From Thalassospira profundimaris WP0211 (lineage in GTDB: Bacteria > Pseudomonadota > Alphaproteobacteria > Rhodospirillales > Thalassospiraceae), in contig NZ_AMRN01000004.1 in NCBI RefSeq assembly GCF_000300275.1, positions 288,117-352,116 of the forward strand: 64,000 nt of DNA, written 5' to 3'. The notes beneath the pieces are model-generated. The model had not been told where the DNA came from, searched no databases, and was given only the letters and a program-made list of their open reading frames with translations. A program made the position numbers and the translations under genes. Below, piece by piece: positions 27,383 through 36,601 of this stretch. Numbering within the stretch: the stretch's first letter is position 1; each line of letters opens with the position of its first letter.

Positions 27383-27502
27383 GCGACCGCCTTTAACGAC
27401 AATAACTTAACAAAATAGTCTATACTTTTAGCTGCTTATCGCCCGACTGGCTACCGGCAAGTTTCGCATTCGTTTTCCAAGAGGAATATCTCGGGGGGAG
27501 TT

Positions 27503-28573
27503 ATGGATTGGTTCTCAAGTCTTGATGTTGAGCTAAAGGCAGCTGTAATTGGATCTCTAACAGTGCTTTTAGGAATTTTCCTAAAAGATTTCGTATTTCA
27601 AGTTATCAGCGATTACTTCAAAGAGAAGAAAGAGGCTGAGAAGCTCTTTAATGCGTATGCCCCAGCTCTTTCTGATGCGCTTACAGCCTTATTCTTTCGC
27701 CTCAACGAAACACTGATAAAGAAGGGAAGAGGGACTTACCTTGTTTCCAAAGAGTCCCGTACAGCCTTTGAAGAATACAAGTACGTCAGCACGATATATC
27801 GACTTGGAGCAGTTATCTCTTGGATTACGGCTCTAAAGAAAGAAAATGCATACAAGACTTTAGCTAACAAGAAGAGTTATGAACGCTTCGCAACCGCGAT
27901 ATCTAATTTAGAAAGAGCGATGTCTGACGGTAATCATGTTGAAGATGCAAGATTACAGAATTTGGTTAATGAACTTATTGGCAAAGAGACACGCGTGGAA
28001 ATAGAGTCGGAGCTTGCAATCAGAATTGATCATATTATCGCCAGGGAATTGAACAAAAAACAAAGCTGCCGAGTTCCAGCAAAACTTAGTTCTGACGATC
28101 AATCTACTCTGTGCCATGGAATCGTCGCAGAATTGAAGCAACATGATCCTTTTAAAAGTTTAGGACCGCTCACAGAGGCTCAGAAGACAAAAATCATCCA
28201 AGCCATATCCATCAGAGAAGCGTGGCTATATCGAGACTATCAGTCAGCAATTGGCGAAGCATTTTTCGACCAAGAACATCAGCATAATAGAAATTATAGT
28301 GTTATCGGATTTGGCAAATTCGAGCAGTTGTTTTACGAAAATCATACTACTCAGCGGAAATGGTTTGATCGACTTGGTGCTATCTTTGACGACGTAAACC
28401 TATCAAACACTCCAGAACTTGACGCCCGCATTGATATGCTTAGGCAAACTTTTTTAGCAACGATAGAATTAATTTACGCGTTAGATGAAACAAAAGGGAA
28501 TAGTATACGGATATCAGGGTCCACTTTAAGCGCTGCTAGAAAAGCTAAGAGCGACATAGAAACCGCCTTCTAA
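27503..28573 (+). CDS. Hypothetical membrane-anchored protein, AT-rich and apparently foreign
   Basis: A 356-residue protein of no family I recognise. One hydrophobic segment at about residues 13-37 (LKAAVIGSLTVLLGIFLKDF), then a long charged, mostly helical cytoplasmic part. Its codons (many AGA, ATA, TTA, AAT) and clearly AT-rich composition differ from every neighbour. It has a strong GGGGGAG ribosome site and its own terminator, so it is a self-contained insertion between cckA and the chemoreceptor gene. A membrane-anchored defence or toxin-like role is possible but unsupported. Confidence 0.8.
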   Translation: MDWFSSLDVELKAAVIGSLTVLLGIFLKDFVFQVISDYFKEKKEAEKLFNAYAPALSDALTALFFRLNETLIKKGRGTYLVSKESRTAFEEYKYVSTIYRLGAVISWITALKKENAYKTLANKKSYERFATAISNLERAMSDGNHVEDARLQNLVNELIGKETRVEIESELAIRIDHIIARELNKKQSCRVPAKLSSDDQSTLCHGIVAELKQHDPFKSLGPLTEAQKTKIIQAISIREAWLYRDYQSAIGEAFFDQEHQHNRNYSVIGFGKFEQLFYENHTTQRKWFDRLGAIFDDVNLSNTPELDARIDMLRQTFLATIELIYALDETKGNSIRISGSTLSAARKAKSDIETAF

Positions 28574-28591
28574 GTAGACACATGTTGAGGC

Positions 28592-28619
28592 GGCAGGAAC
28601 CATTACAGTTCCTGCCTTT
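28592..28619 (+). terminator. Terminator of the AT-rich gene
   Basis: GGCAGGAAC, a seven-base loop and GTTCCTGCC form a perfect 9-pair stem followed by TTT, directly after the stop at 28573. Confidence 0.75.
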
Positions 28620-28672
28620 CACACATTTCCTGTAGGCGTGCGCTAGAACACCCGAAGCCGATAGAGGCCCAA

Positions 28673-30676
28673 TTAGTTGCTCAGACGTTTGACCTGTGCT
28701 TCGTCAAGCTTGGTGCCATCGAACTCGACACTGATGCCTTCTTCGCTGACATTGCGGACGATTGCGCGCATTGGGCTGTTGATGCCGGGTAGTTCAAGCT
28801 CGATCTTGGTGCCCGAAGCGATACTGTCATCGCACAGAAGCATCGCCCCGCGTTCCGAGATGTTTTCAAGACGTGCTTTTGACGCCTTGCCACCAAACCG
28901 GATTGCAACTTCCTGCGAGGACGGATGACGTTTTGAGCTACGACGATCAACATCAGCAGTCGATGTCCTGACAACCTCAACCAGCACATTACGCAAATCA
29001 CGTACGGCAACAGCAACCTGTTCGGAAAGCGTACCAACTTCGGAAGCCAGACGACCGGTTCCAGACGCCTCTTCGGACACCTCGTTAATTCGGCTGGAAA
29101 CTTCACGGGATGCCGCCGCCGTTTCATTCACGTTGCGTGCGATTTCAGAAGTCGCAGCACTCTGTTCTTCAACAGCAGCCGCAATCGCGGTCGAGACTTC
29201 ATCCATCTCGTGGATTTTCTCGGCAATGGTTGCCACCGCGGTCACAGCAGAATCCGTCACCGCCTGAATTTCAGCAATCTGGCGGGTGATTTCATCGGTC
29301 GAACGGCTGGTCTGGGTCGCGAGGTTTTTGACTTCCTGCGCCACAACAGCAAAGCCCTTACCGGCGTCACCGGCACGGGCAGCCTCGATGGTTGCGTTAA
29401 GAGCAAGCAGGTTGGTCTGTTCAGCAATGCCGGAAATCAGTTCAACCACTTCACCGATACCGCGCACGCTGTCAGCCAGCTGCGAAACAGTCGCTTCCGT
29501 CGAACGGCTGGCCTCAACGGCATCTTCGCTGACCCGGTTGGCACGCGAAATCTGATTATTGATTTCACCAAGCGAAGAATTCAGCTCTTCACCCGCACCG
29601 GCAACCGCCTCAACCGTTGCCAATGCTTGCTCGGAAGCCGCAGCCACGGTCTGGGAGTTACCCTGAACAAGGTCAGCAGAGCTCGACATCCGCTGGGCAG
29701 CTTCGGCGAGTTCGCCAGTCTGACCCGAGATGGTATCAACAACGCGACGGGTTTCACTTTCAACCCGCTCCGCCATTTCGCGCAGCGACTTACGACGCTG
29801 TTCTTCAGATGCCAGTCGGTCGGCTTCCTGCTGTTCGCGCATCTTCAGGTTATTCAAACCGGTTTCGCGGAACACATGCATGACACGCACCAGATCGCCA
29901 ACTTCGTCATTGCGCTCAGACTTTGTCAGTTTGACATCAAACTTGCCATCCGCCAGTTGCGCCAATGTGGTGACACTTTCGGCCACCGGTGCCGAAATGC
30001 GGCGATGCATGACCCACGCAATCAATGCACAGATGATGATAGAGGCAATTGTGACTGCGGTGGTCAGCACAAAGACCGATTCAACGTTGCTCTCAAGACC
30101 CTTGAGCTTGTCGACCAACGCATGTTCGATAGACAAGCTATAGGTGTCGGTAAGCTCGACAGCCACTTCAAGTGCCGCGGCAAGATTGGCGGCGGCATCA
30201 TCGAAACCACCCATCATCTTATTGCCGACTTCCGGACCACCATCGATATAGCCCTGCGCCATCTTCTTGCCCGCGGCGTAGTAAGCTGGGAATGCGGCCT
30301 CAACTTTTTCAAGCGAGGCGAGCAGTTCAGTCTGACCAAGCTTTTCTGCCAAGGTCTTTGCCGTTGCCAGGTTCTCTGCCAGCCCCTGTGCGGCGGCTTC
30401 AGCCTCGTCAAAACCGTCATTCAGACCATCAAGACCACGGGTCGCAGAAATATCTGTCAACCATTGCTGGACCTGAATAACGTTATACCGTGCGCCCTCA
30501 ATCGCCTTGATCAAGCTCGGAACGTCTATACTGACGACGACACCGATTTCAGCAGCCTCGTGAGTCGCCTGGCGGCTTTGGCTATTTACGACACCTATAC
30601 CAACAGCGACAGCGATCAGCATGACGACGATGATCGCGTTTGAGAGGGCTATCTGCCCGGCAATCCTCAAGTTCAT
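28673..30676 (-). CDS. Methyl-accepting chemotaxis protein with C-terminal PilZ domain
   Basis: A chemoreceptor of about 667 residues: membrane segment near the N-terminus, a periplasmic helical domain, a second membrane segment ('[23 protein letters not shown]'), HAMP, and the signalling hairpin '[20 protein letters not shown]' that contacts CheA/CheW. The last ~100 residues are a PilZ domain with 'RRSSKRHP' and 'NISERGAML', the c-di-GMP-binding motifs. I chose ATG 30676 (MNLRIAGQ) because AGGA lies 8 bases upstream; starts up to 30757 are possible. Confidence 0.88.
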   Translation of the reverse strand: MNLRIAGQIALSNAIIVVMLIAVAVGIGVVNSQSRQATHEAAEIGVVVSIDVPSLIKAIEGARYNVIQVQQWLTDISATRGLDGLNDGFDEAEAAAQGLAENLATAKTLAEKLGQTELLASLEKVEAAFPAYYAAGKKMAQGYIDGGPEVGNKMMGGFDDAAANLAAALEVAVELTDTYSLSIEHALVDKLKGLESNVESVFVLTTAVTIASIIICALIAWVMHRRISAPVAESVTTLAQLADGKFDVKLTKSERNDEVGDLVRVMHVFRETGLNNLKMREQQEADRLASEEQRRKSLREMAERVESETRRVVDTISGQTGELAEAAQRMSSSADLVQGNSQTVAAASEQALATVEAVAGAGEELNSSLGEINNQISRANRVSEDAVEASRSTEATVSQLADSVRGIGEVVELISGIAEQTNLLALNATIEAARAGDAGKGFAVVAQEVKNLATQTSRSTDEITRQIAEIQAVTDSAVTAVATIAEKIHEMDEVSTAIAAAVEEQSAATSEIARNVNETAAASREVSSRINEVSEEASGTGRLASEVGTLSEQVAVAVRDLRNVLVEVVRTSTADVDRRSSKRHPSSQEVAIRFGGKASKARLENISERGAMLLCDDSIASGTKIELELPGINSPMRAIVRNVSEEGISVEFDGTKLDEAQVKRLSN

Positions 30677-30889
30677 CAAGGTATTCCTGTTTGAAATGGC
30701 AGACATTTTTGCCATCTGGTTGAGCCTAAGTCGCCATACGTATAGTTTCCGAAACACGTAATGGGAACCTTTAATTCACTCTTACTACCAAAGCGGCAGT
30801 TGTTTATTGATCCAGATCGTTGCAATCAAAAATTATTAAAAAGTTTCAATGGGGAGTTTTGCAGGACTTTATTCGGCTAGAGAAGCCGA

Positions 30890-31960
30890 TTATCCAAGTT
30901 TTTTGCCGCGCTGACGGAACACGAAGGAGATGATTTCGGCGACGGCCTTGTAATGTTCCGGCGGGATTTCCTGATCAATCTCGACGGTTGCAAAAAGTGC
31001 ACGGGCTACCGGCGGGTTTTCCATGATCGTGATGTCGTGTTCTTCGGCGACCTCACGAATTTTAAGCGCGACATTATCCTGCCCCTTGGCGATGCACATC
31101 GGTGCACCCATGGTATCGATGTCATATTGCAAGGCGACGGCAAAGTGCGTCGGGTTGGTGATAACCACGTCGGCCTTGGGCACGTTTGACATCATGCGCT
31201 GCTGGGCGCGTTCCATCCTGATCTGGCGGACCTTTGCCTTGATCTCGGGGCTACCCTCGGTCTGTTTGTATTCGTCCTTGATCTCCTGCTTGGACATTTT
31301 CATTTTCTGATTGAACTCGTACTTCTGATAGGCGAAGTCGAGCCCGGCAATCACCGCAGTGAGCGAGATTGTCGCAATCAGCAGAATCACGATCATGTCG
31401 TACAGGCGTTCCAGCGTCAGGCCGAGTGACAGTTGCGGATACAGTTCAACGTCCATCAGTTCAGGCACGATCACGAGGCCAAGCACAACACCAACAAGGA
31501 TGATCTTGCTGACGTTTTTGACAAACTCGACCATGCTTTTCATGGAAAAGAGATTCTTGAGCCCGGTCAGCGGGTTCAGTTTGTCGGGCTTGGGTTCGAT
31601 CCGTTCCATCGCAACCACAATACCGTTCTGGACAATGTGCCCGGCTGCGGCAAAAAACATCAACAGCACAAACGGAATGCCCAGCACCCAAAGCATGCCC
31701 AGAATCACGTCTTCAAACAGACCGGGAATGCCCGCCTGGGTGACGTCAAATCGATGGGGATGTTCAAGGAAACCGACAGCAAGATCACGAACGCTTGCGG
31801 CCATGCTCGGCCCGAGCATGGTCATGACAAGACCACCGCCGAACAGGATCATGAAGTTGCCGACTTCCTTGGAAACCGGCACCTGACCTTTCTTTCGCGC
31901 GTCCTCAAGCTTTTTACTTGTGGGGTCTTCTGTCTTTTGGCTGTCGTCTTCTTCTGCCAT
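30890..31960 (-). CDS. flhB: Flagellar export switch protein FlhB
   Basis: A 356-residue component of the flagellar export gate that switches substrate class. N-terminal 'DDSQKTEDPTSKKLEDARKKGQV' is canonical, followed by four membrane segments and a cytoplasmic domain with the self-cleavage site NPTH ('VVITNPTHFAVALQY'). ATG 31960 (MAEEDDSQ) was chosen over in-frame starts up to 31981. Last gene of the fliQ-fliR-flhB run, 50 bases after fliR. Confidence 0.96.
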   Translation of the reverse strand: MAEEDDSQKTEDPTSKKLEDARKKGQVPVSKEVGNFMILFGGGLVMTMLGPSMAASVRDLAVGFLEHPHRFDVTQAGIPGLFEDVILGMLWVLGIPFVLLMFFAAAGHIVQNGIVVAMERIEPKPDKLNPLTGLKNLFSMKSMVEFVKNVSKIILVGVVLGLVIVPELMDVELYPQLSLGLTLERLYDMIVILLIATISLTAVIAGLDFAYQKYEFNQKMKMSKQEIKDEYKQTEGSPEIKAKVRQIRMERAQQRMMSNVPKADVVITNPTHFAVALQYDIDTMGAPMCIAKGQDNVALKIREVAEEHDITIMENPPVARALFATVEIDQEIPPEHYKAVAEIISFVFRQRGKKLG

Positions 31961-32010
31961 TGGCAAACCCATGCTTGGCAATGCGGGGGAAAATGCTACC
32001 CGTCATTGCC

Positions 32011-32775
32011 TTACGGACTAAGAAACGCCTCAAGCCCGTTCTCGAAATATGCAAGATAAACCATCATCATGGATGGCAAGGCCAAGGTCAACAAAAGCAG
32101 TGCGATCGCGATCTGGACCGGCATCGCGACAAAGAACACCGGCAATTGCGGCATCAACTTGTTGAGCAGACCCAACGCAATCTGCAAACAGATTGCGACC
32201 ACCAGAAACGGTGCCGACATCTGCATCGCAATCGCGAAACTGTCATTCAGCGCCCTTGCAAAAAACTCGCTCATATCGCCCACCGGCAAAACACCGCCTG
32301 GCGGAAACAGGGTATAGCTTTCAAACACCGCCTGGATCATCAGGTGATCCATCCCGGTGGCAAACAGCAACACCAACCCGACCTGCATCAGGAAATTACC
32401 CGTCACAGCACTTTGCGCCCCGGACAACGGATCGGCGGTAAACGCGTTTGCCATCGATGACAGATAGGCAATAATCGACCCGGCAGTCTGGATCCCGGCC
32501 ATCATGACCTGGGCAAACAGGGCAAAGAACAATCCCACCGTGACTTCATATCCGATACCAACCAGAAGAGACGGCGCATCAGCCGGCTGTGGCGGGAAAA
32601 GCGGCCCAGCCAAAGGTGAAATGACAACCGCCACCCAGAAGGCAAATAACAGGCGCGCGCGTGCCGGGACTGAACGCGCCCCGATACCCGGCATAAAGGC
32701 AAAAGCTGCCCCCACCCTGGCGAAAGTCATCAGGACGACGTAAACATTCAGCGTAAGAAGTTCTTGAAGATCCAT
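32011..32775 (-). CDS. fliR: Flagellar biosynthetic protein FliR
   Basis: A 254-residue polytopic export-gate protein. 'FARVGAAFAFMPGIGARSVPARAR' at the N-terminus and 'SSMANAFTADPLSGAQSAVTGNFL' in the middle are FliR hallmarks. Placed between fliQ and flhB in the usual order, on the same strand. Length normal. Confidence 0.95.
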   Translation of the reverse strand: MDLQELLTLNVYVVLMTFARVGAAFAFMPGIGARSVPARARLLFAFWVAVVISPLAGPLFPPQPADAPSLLVGIGYEVTVGLFFALFAQVMMAGIQTAGSIIAYLSSMANAFTADPLSGAQSAVTGNFLMQVGLVLLFATGMDHLMIQAVFESYTLFPPGGVLPVGDMSEFFARALNDSFAIAMQMSAPFLVVAICLQIALGLLNKLMPQLPVFFVAMPVQIAIALLLLTLALPSMMMVYLAYFENGLEAFLSP

Positions 32776-32840
32776 ATCGTCTTCGACTGCCTTACAAAGT
32801 CACACTGGCTAATTCACGCAGGTGTGCCGCGGGTTTCACG

Positions 32841-33110
32841 CTAATTGGGCAACCCGATAAAGTGGTCAACCATTCGGCCCATGAATTCGATCAACTCGGT
32901 CATCATCCAGGGCAACAAGACCAGAAGGGCGATAAAGATCACCAGAATCTTGGGCACGAAGGTCAGTGTCATTTCCTGAATCTGTGTCAGGGCCTGAAAC
33001 AGGGCGACGATCAAACCAACCCCCAGCGCAATCAGCATCAACGGCGTGGTGACTTTCAGCAGTGTCCATACCGCGTCATAGGCCACGTCCATGATTTCAG
33101 CTTGATCCAT
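32841..33110 (-). CDS. fliQ: Flagellar biosynthetic protein FliQ
   Basis: An 89-residue export-gate protein with two membrane helices ('TPLMLIALGVGLIVALFQALTQIQEMTLTFVPKI' and 'FIALLVLLPWM'). The motif 'QALTQIQEMTLTFVPK' is diagnostic. AGGAAG lies 5-10 bases before the ATG. Followed by fliR. Confidence 0.95.
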   Translation of the reverse strand: MDQAEIMDVAYDAVWTLLKVTTPLMLIALGVGLIVALFQALTQIQEMTLTFVPKILVIFIALLVLLPWMMTELIEFMGRMVDHFIGLPN

Positions 33111-33231
33111 CGGGTCTTCCTGTTCGCCGTCTTGTCATGCGGGCCGCATCGGGCCTTTATTCTTCATACAGGATTTATCACGGGTTTTGCCATGATTTCC
33201 TGACTTATCAAACGCTTCCTTGCGGATTTCC

Positions 33232-33268
33232 CAAAAACACAAAAACCGCACGAAAGATCGCGCGGCTT
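33232..33268 (-). terminator. Putative terminator between fliE and fliQ
   Basis: On the minus strand AAGCCGCGCGA, a short loop and TCGTGCGGTTT pair with few mismatches and run into TTTTTGTGTTTTT. It lies inside what would otherwise be one flgBC-fliEQR-flhB operon. Confidence 0.65.
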
Positions 33269-33293
33269 TATCAAGGGCGTCTGAAAATGCCGA

Positions 33294-33620
33294 TCAAACC
33301 GGCATGTTTAGAATGCTCTGATAGGCTTCAACGGCCTTGTCACGAACCGAGACAACAGTACGCAGGGTAACTTCTGCGGCAGACACCGCAGTCACCACTT
33401 CGTGCAATTCGGCATCACCGGTGATGGCCTTTTGGGTCATCTGTTCGCTGACTTTCATGGTGTCGCGGGCATCATATGCCGCCCCCTTGACCATGTCGGC
33501 AAAACTTTCCCCCGGGTTCACGGACTGGCCCGAACCGGTTACGGTTTCCGTAACGGTGTTGGTCTTGCCAGCGGCCGCATTGCGGTAGGCAGAAATAGCA
33601 TCGTTGAAGCTTGCGACCAT
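33294..33620 (-). CDS. fliE: Flagellar hook-basal body protein FliE
   Basis: A 108-residue protein joining the MS ring and export gate to the rod. The C-terminal 'AAEVTLRTVVSVRDKAVEAYQSILNMPV' is the FliE signature. AAGGA lies 9 bases before ATG 33620; an in-frame TTG at 33629 is less likely. Third gene of flgB-flgC-fliE. Confidence 0.94.
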   Translation of the reverse strand: MVASFNDAISAYRNAAAGKTNTVTETVTGSGQSVNPGESFADMVKGAAYDARDTMKVSEQMTQKAITGDAELHEVVTAVSAAEVTLRTVVSVRDKAVEAYQSILNMPV

Positions 33621-33665
33621 GGGTATCAATCCTTAAGCGTGTTCTTGTCCCGTTATATCGACTGC

Positions 33666-34073
33666 CTACTGCAGGATATCAAGGGTCTTGAGCAACATAC
33701 TGCGCGATGACTGGATCACATTGAGGTTGGCCTCGTATGAACGCTGTGCTTCGCGCATATCCATCATTTCGACCAGCGTTTCAACGTTCGGGGTCTGAAC
33801 ATAGCCCTGATCGTTTGCGGCCGGATGGCTTGGTTCGTACTTCATACCAAAATCAGAGCGATCCGGCATCACCTTATTGACCTTAACCATCTCGACACCG
33901 ACTTCGCGGTCCATGACGTTTTTAAACGTCAGAAGCTTGCGGCGATAGGGCTCCTGCCCCGGTGCCGTTGCAAGGCTGTCTGCGTTGGCAACGTTTTCAG
34001 CCGCAACACGAAGACGGGTACCCTGTGCGCGCATACCAGCAGCCGAGATTTTAAAAGCCTTGTAAAGTTCCAT
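33666..34073 (-). CDS. flgC: Flagellar proximal rod protein FlgC
   Basis: A 135-residue rod protein with the rod/hook N-terminal pattern ('KAFKISAAGMRAQGTRLRVAAENVANADS') and the conserved 'PDRSDFGMKYEPSHPAANDQGYVQTPNV', ending with the C-terminal helix 'RSYEANLNVIQSSRSMLLKTLDIL'. Lies 23 bases after flgB. Confidence 0.96.
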   Translation of the reverse strand: MELYKAFKISAAGMRAQGTRLRVAAENVANADSLATAPGQEPYRRKLLTFKNVMDREVGVEMVKVNKVMPDRSDFGMKYEPSHPAANDQGYVQTPNVETLVEMMDMREAQRSYEANLNVIQSSRSMLLKTLDILQ

Positions 34074-34096
34074 GGTTCTTGCTCTCTAACGACAGG

Positions 34097-34498
34097 TTAA
34101 ATGCGGCCAAGGGCCGAAATGAACATTGATTTCTGTTTGGCATACAGACGGGTCATGGTCTGATAATCGACCTGGTTTTCGTTCATCTTGACCATCTGTT
34201 CTTCAAGGATCACGGCGTTTTTGCCCGGTGCGACTTCATAGTTCTTGCGCACTTCCTCGTCCTTGAAGTTCTGCGGTTTGTTAAGACCCTGACTATGGCC
34301 CGGCGTGGTCGCCTGCATCGCAAGGATGAACTGGCGGTCGCGGCCGATATTCTTCGGGTCGAATTCCTTAAGATCGTTGGCGCGGTAGTTCGGCGTATCG
34401 GAGTTGGCAATATTCTGCGCGATGACTTCCTGACGCTGTGTCAGCCAGTCCATCTTCTCTTTGAGGTTGGCGAACATGCCAAGTTTGCCGATATCCAT
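34097..34498 (-). CDS. flgB: Flagellar basal-body rod protein FlgB
   Basis: A 133-residue rod protein: 'MDWLTQRQEVIAQNIANSDTPNYRANDLKEFD' is the standard N-terminus and 'NENQVDYQTMTRLYAKQKSMFISAL' the C-terminal helix. ATG 34498 has GGAG 7 bases upstream, and a sigma-54 site about 120 bases further up. First gene of the minus-strand rod operon. Confidence 0.96.
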   Translation of the reverse strand: MDIGKLGMFANLKEKMDWLTQRQEVIAQNIANSDTPNYRANDLKEFDPKNIGRDRQFILAMQATTPGHSQGLNKPQNFKDEEVRKNYEVAPGKNAVILEEQMVKMNENQVDYQTMTRLYAKQKSMFISALGRI

Positions 34499-34630
34499 TT
34501 CCTGCTCCTTGTCTGCGCGTCTTGCAGTATTGAGTGCGCGGGTAAAGCCGAAGTTAACATCACGCCCTGATCGGACCCGGATCGTTCGAAGGGCCGTTTT
34601 TGCCGCCCCGATAAATCCTGCCAACACAAA

Positions 34631-34646
34631 TGCACGTAGCGTGCCA
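34631..34646 (-). promoter_or_regulatory. Sigma-54 promoter of the flgB operon
   Basis: On the minus strand TGGCACG-N4-GTGCA, with GG-N10-GC at exact -24/-12 spacing. The -24 half is a full consensus match. It lies 134-149 bases upstream of the flgB ATG. Confidence 0.75.
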
Positions 34647-34720
34647 AACATAAAAACAGCGTTGAATTTGCCCGCATTTCGTTCTAATCGATGCGGGCAC
34701 TAGACCCCGAGTATGAAACC

Positions 34721-34736
34721 GGGCATATTGAGCGCA
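34721..34736 (+). promoter_or_regulatory. Weak sigma-54-like site upstream of csrA
   Basis: GGGCAT-N8-GCA keeps the GG-N10-GC spacing and lies about 48 bases before the csrA ATG, but the -12 half is AGCGCA instead of TTGCA. A candidate only. Confidence 0.3.
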
Positions 34737-34783
34737 TCTGACGAATTATATTTGTCATCTATCTATCGAAACCGGGACATTGC

Positions 34784-35050
34784 ATGCTCTATCTCACACG
34801 AAAAGTTGGCGACTCCGTTGTCATTGATGACAATATTGAAGTCACTGTCGTTGAGGTGCGCGGCAAGACCGTAAAGCTCGGCTTCACCTTCCCTGAAGAT
34901 GTGCAGGTTCTGCGTCGCGAACTTTATGATCGCATTCAGGAAGAAAACCGTTCGGCAGCGGTCAGCGAAGATCTTATTCGCCACCTCGGCACCGTTGGAT
35001 CGTCCGACAAGACCGCGTCCGAGAAAAAGAGCGATTCCAGCGACGATTAG
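34784..35050 (+). CDS. csrA: Carbon storage regulator CsrA
   Basis: An 88-residue RNA-binding dimer. MLYLTRKVGDSVVIDDNIEVTVVEVRGKTVKLGF matches the CsrA fold, and 'RREL' follows as usual. The tail (residues 65-88, Ser/Asp/Lys-rich) is longer than the 61-residue E. coli form. It lies at the head of a plus-strand flagellar run and is divergent from flgB. In bacteria that have FliW, CsrA represses flagellin translation and FliW sequesters it; fliW is also in this window. Confidence 0.93.
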   Translation: MLYLTRKVGDSVVIDDNIEVTVVEVRGKTVKLGFTFPEDVQVLRRELYDRIQEENRSAAVSEDLIRHLGTVGSSDKTASEKKSDSSDD

Positions 35051-35282
35051 GCACTATGCCTCCGCCCCGCTTATCGCTTAAATACCCACCCCACTGACAT
35101 CCCGCATCCAAAACATCTCAGTCCGCTGATTATCGACTGTGTCATCTGACAGTCGTTTGCCCGACGACACATCGCAGTTGTCGGCGACAACGATTTGTTG
35201 ACCATCTTGGGTCTATGGTCGACGCTATTGAGGTTGATCGCCGCAGACTGGCACGGCAAACCGTCCTGAGTTGAAGAACCGA

Positions 35283-35699
35283 ATGAGCGGGAAAAAGCCC
35301 ACCTATGACATTACCGACACCCCGGCAAGCAGGACGGAAAATCTTGCCGCACCGGGTGCGCATGACCAAAAGGCGGTCGCGCTACGGTATCGGCATGGAA
35401 AGGATAATGCCCCGACATTAAGTGCCAAGGGCGAAGGCAGCGTTGCGGAACAGATATTGCAAGTCGCCTTTGCCAACGGCATCAAGGTCCGCAAGGACAG
35501 TGACCTGACCGAAATTCTGATGGCTGTCGATGTTGAAAGCGAAATCCCGCTCGAAGCCTTTGCAGCCGTCGCCGAGATTTTGAACTATATATACCGGATC
35601 AATCGCATCTATGGCGGTCCGTCGCGCAGCCAGTCCGATCCCGAAGATCAGATCATGGCCACACCAAATAATGACGTAAACGGGGAAGGCCCATCATGA
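35283..35699 (+). CDS. FlhB C-terminal-domain homologue (FhlB/FlhX-like)
   Basis: A 138-residue soluble protein resembling only the cytoplasmic end of FlhB: 'KAVALRYRHGKDNAPTLSAKGEGSVAEQILQVAFANGI...' aligns with the FlhB region after its cleavage site, and 'EIPLEAFAAVAEILNYIYRIN' with the FlhB end. The NPTH cleavage motif and the membrane part are absent. Such paralogues are known in Bacillus and Campylobacter flagellar systems. ATG 35283 was chosen over TTG 35271. It overlaps the next gene (ATGA). Confidence 0.8.
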   Translation: MSGKKPTYDITDTPASRTENLAAPGAHDQKAVALRYRHGKDNAPTLSAKGEGSVAEQILQVAFANGIKVRKDSDLTEILMAVDVESEIPLEAFAAVAEILNYIYRINRIYGGPSRSQSDPEDQIMATPNNDVNGEGPS

Positions 35700-36031
35700 G
35701 CCCAGAACAGTACAAGCCCGATCAGTTCAAGAACGACCTGAAGCGCGTCCTGTCATTGATCCGCACCGGACAGCGATACCTTGAAGACGGCAAGGTGGTT
35801 GAACTGGCAGCGCTTGAAAGCCGCATTGCCGATCTGTGCGAGAAAGCCCGCACCATGGCCCCGGACCAGCGCCAGGATGTTGCCCCGTTGCTTGCCGCAT
35901 TGAGCGAGGAACTGGCAGAGTTCGAAACGCGCATGCAGCAGGAATATAGCGACATCCAGCGCCAGCTGCGCGGCATCAGCAACACCGCACAGGCAACAAA
36001 TGCCTATGCGCAGGCTGCACGCACGAAATAG
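35696..36031 (+). CDS. Small helical protein in the flagellar run (unknown)
   Basis: A 111-residue, highly charged, mostly helical protein with no membrane segment ('VVELAALESRIADLCEKARTMA', 'ELAEFETRMQQEYSDIQRQLRG'). Its ATG overlaps the stop of the FlhB-like gene, so the two are coupled. Size and helicity recall flagellar chaperones of the FliT/FlgN kind, but I cannot assign a family. Followed by fliO and fliP. Confidence 0.7.
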   Translation: MSPEQYKPDQFKNDLKRVLSLIRTGQRYLEDGKVVELAALESRIADLCEKARTMAPDQRQDVAPLLAALSEELAEFETRMQQEYSDIQRQLRGISNTAQATNAYAQAARTK

Positions 36032-36214
36032 GACCTGCCCACTAAGGTGCTGATTTAAAACCGGCCCTTGAAACTGACCGTTGGGGCAATGCATGTGGAT
36101 GCTGCCTTGCCTGACCTTGCACGGCACGGTAAACAGAAACACGAAGACAGGTGATCGTTTCAAGATCAACCTGCCAACTGAGCGTCACAGGTTGTCGACG
36201 GGGAAAACTGCCTG

Positions 36215-36601
36215 ATGGAACTAAGCGCCTATTTCCGGTTTGTGGCCGCCCTGCTTTTTGTGCTGGGGATTATTGGCGTGTTTACCCTTTTGGCGCGGCG
36301 TTTTGTCCCCGGTGCACGCAATATCAACCGCCGTGGCGTGAAAAGACGCCTGTCGGTTGTTGAAGTCGTCCCGGTCGATACCAAACGCCGTCTGGTTCTG
36401 CTCAAACGTGATGACACTGAACATCTTGTCATGCTTGGCCCGAATGGCGACACCGTGATCGAACGTAATATCGGCACACAGTTCAGCGAAATCCTCGGCA
36501 ATCAGAGCCTTGCCGATGAAACCCCCGAATCTTCGGGTAGCTCGATCACGGCCGACAACCCAAAAGACATCGATCAGACTGACAGGAATGCGCCTGCATG
36601 A
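36215..36601 (+). CDS. fliO: Flagellar biosynthetic protein FliO
   Basis: A 128-residue protein with one N-terminal membrane helix ('YFRFVAALLFVLGIIGVFTLLARRF') and a small basic/beta cytoplasmic domain ('RLSVVEVVPVDTKRRLVLLKRDDTEHLVML'), the plan of FliO, which helps assemble FliP. Overlaps fliP by 4 bases (ATGA). Confidence 0.88.
   Translation: MELSAYFRFVAALLFVLGIIGVFTLLARRFVPGARNINRRGVKRRLSVVEVVPVDTKRRLVLLKRDDTEHLVMLGPNGDTVIERNIGTQFSEILGNQSLADETPESSGSSITADNPKDIDQTDRNAPA

Noticed and set aside
27383..28672. The AT-rich gene as part of a larger genomic island
   Set aside because: No integrase, transposase, direct repeats or tRNA at its borders; only one gene is affected.
29210..30643. A 477-codon + strand frame opposite the chemoreceptor
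   Set aside because: Antisense shadow of a well-conserved receptor sequence.
30771..30785. TTAA-TTCACTC-TTAC upstream of the chemoreceptor gene as a CtrA box
   Set aside because: The second half is TTAC, not TTAA; one mismatch in so short a motif is too weak.
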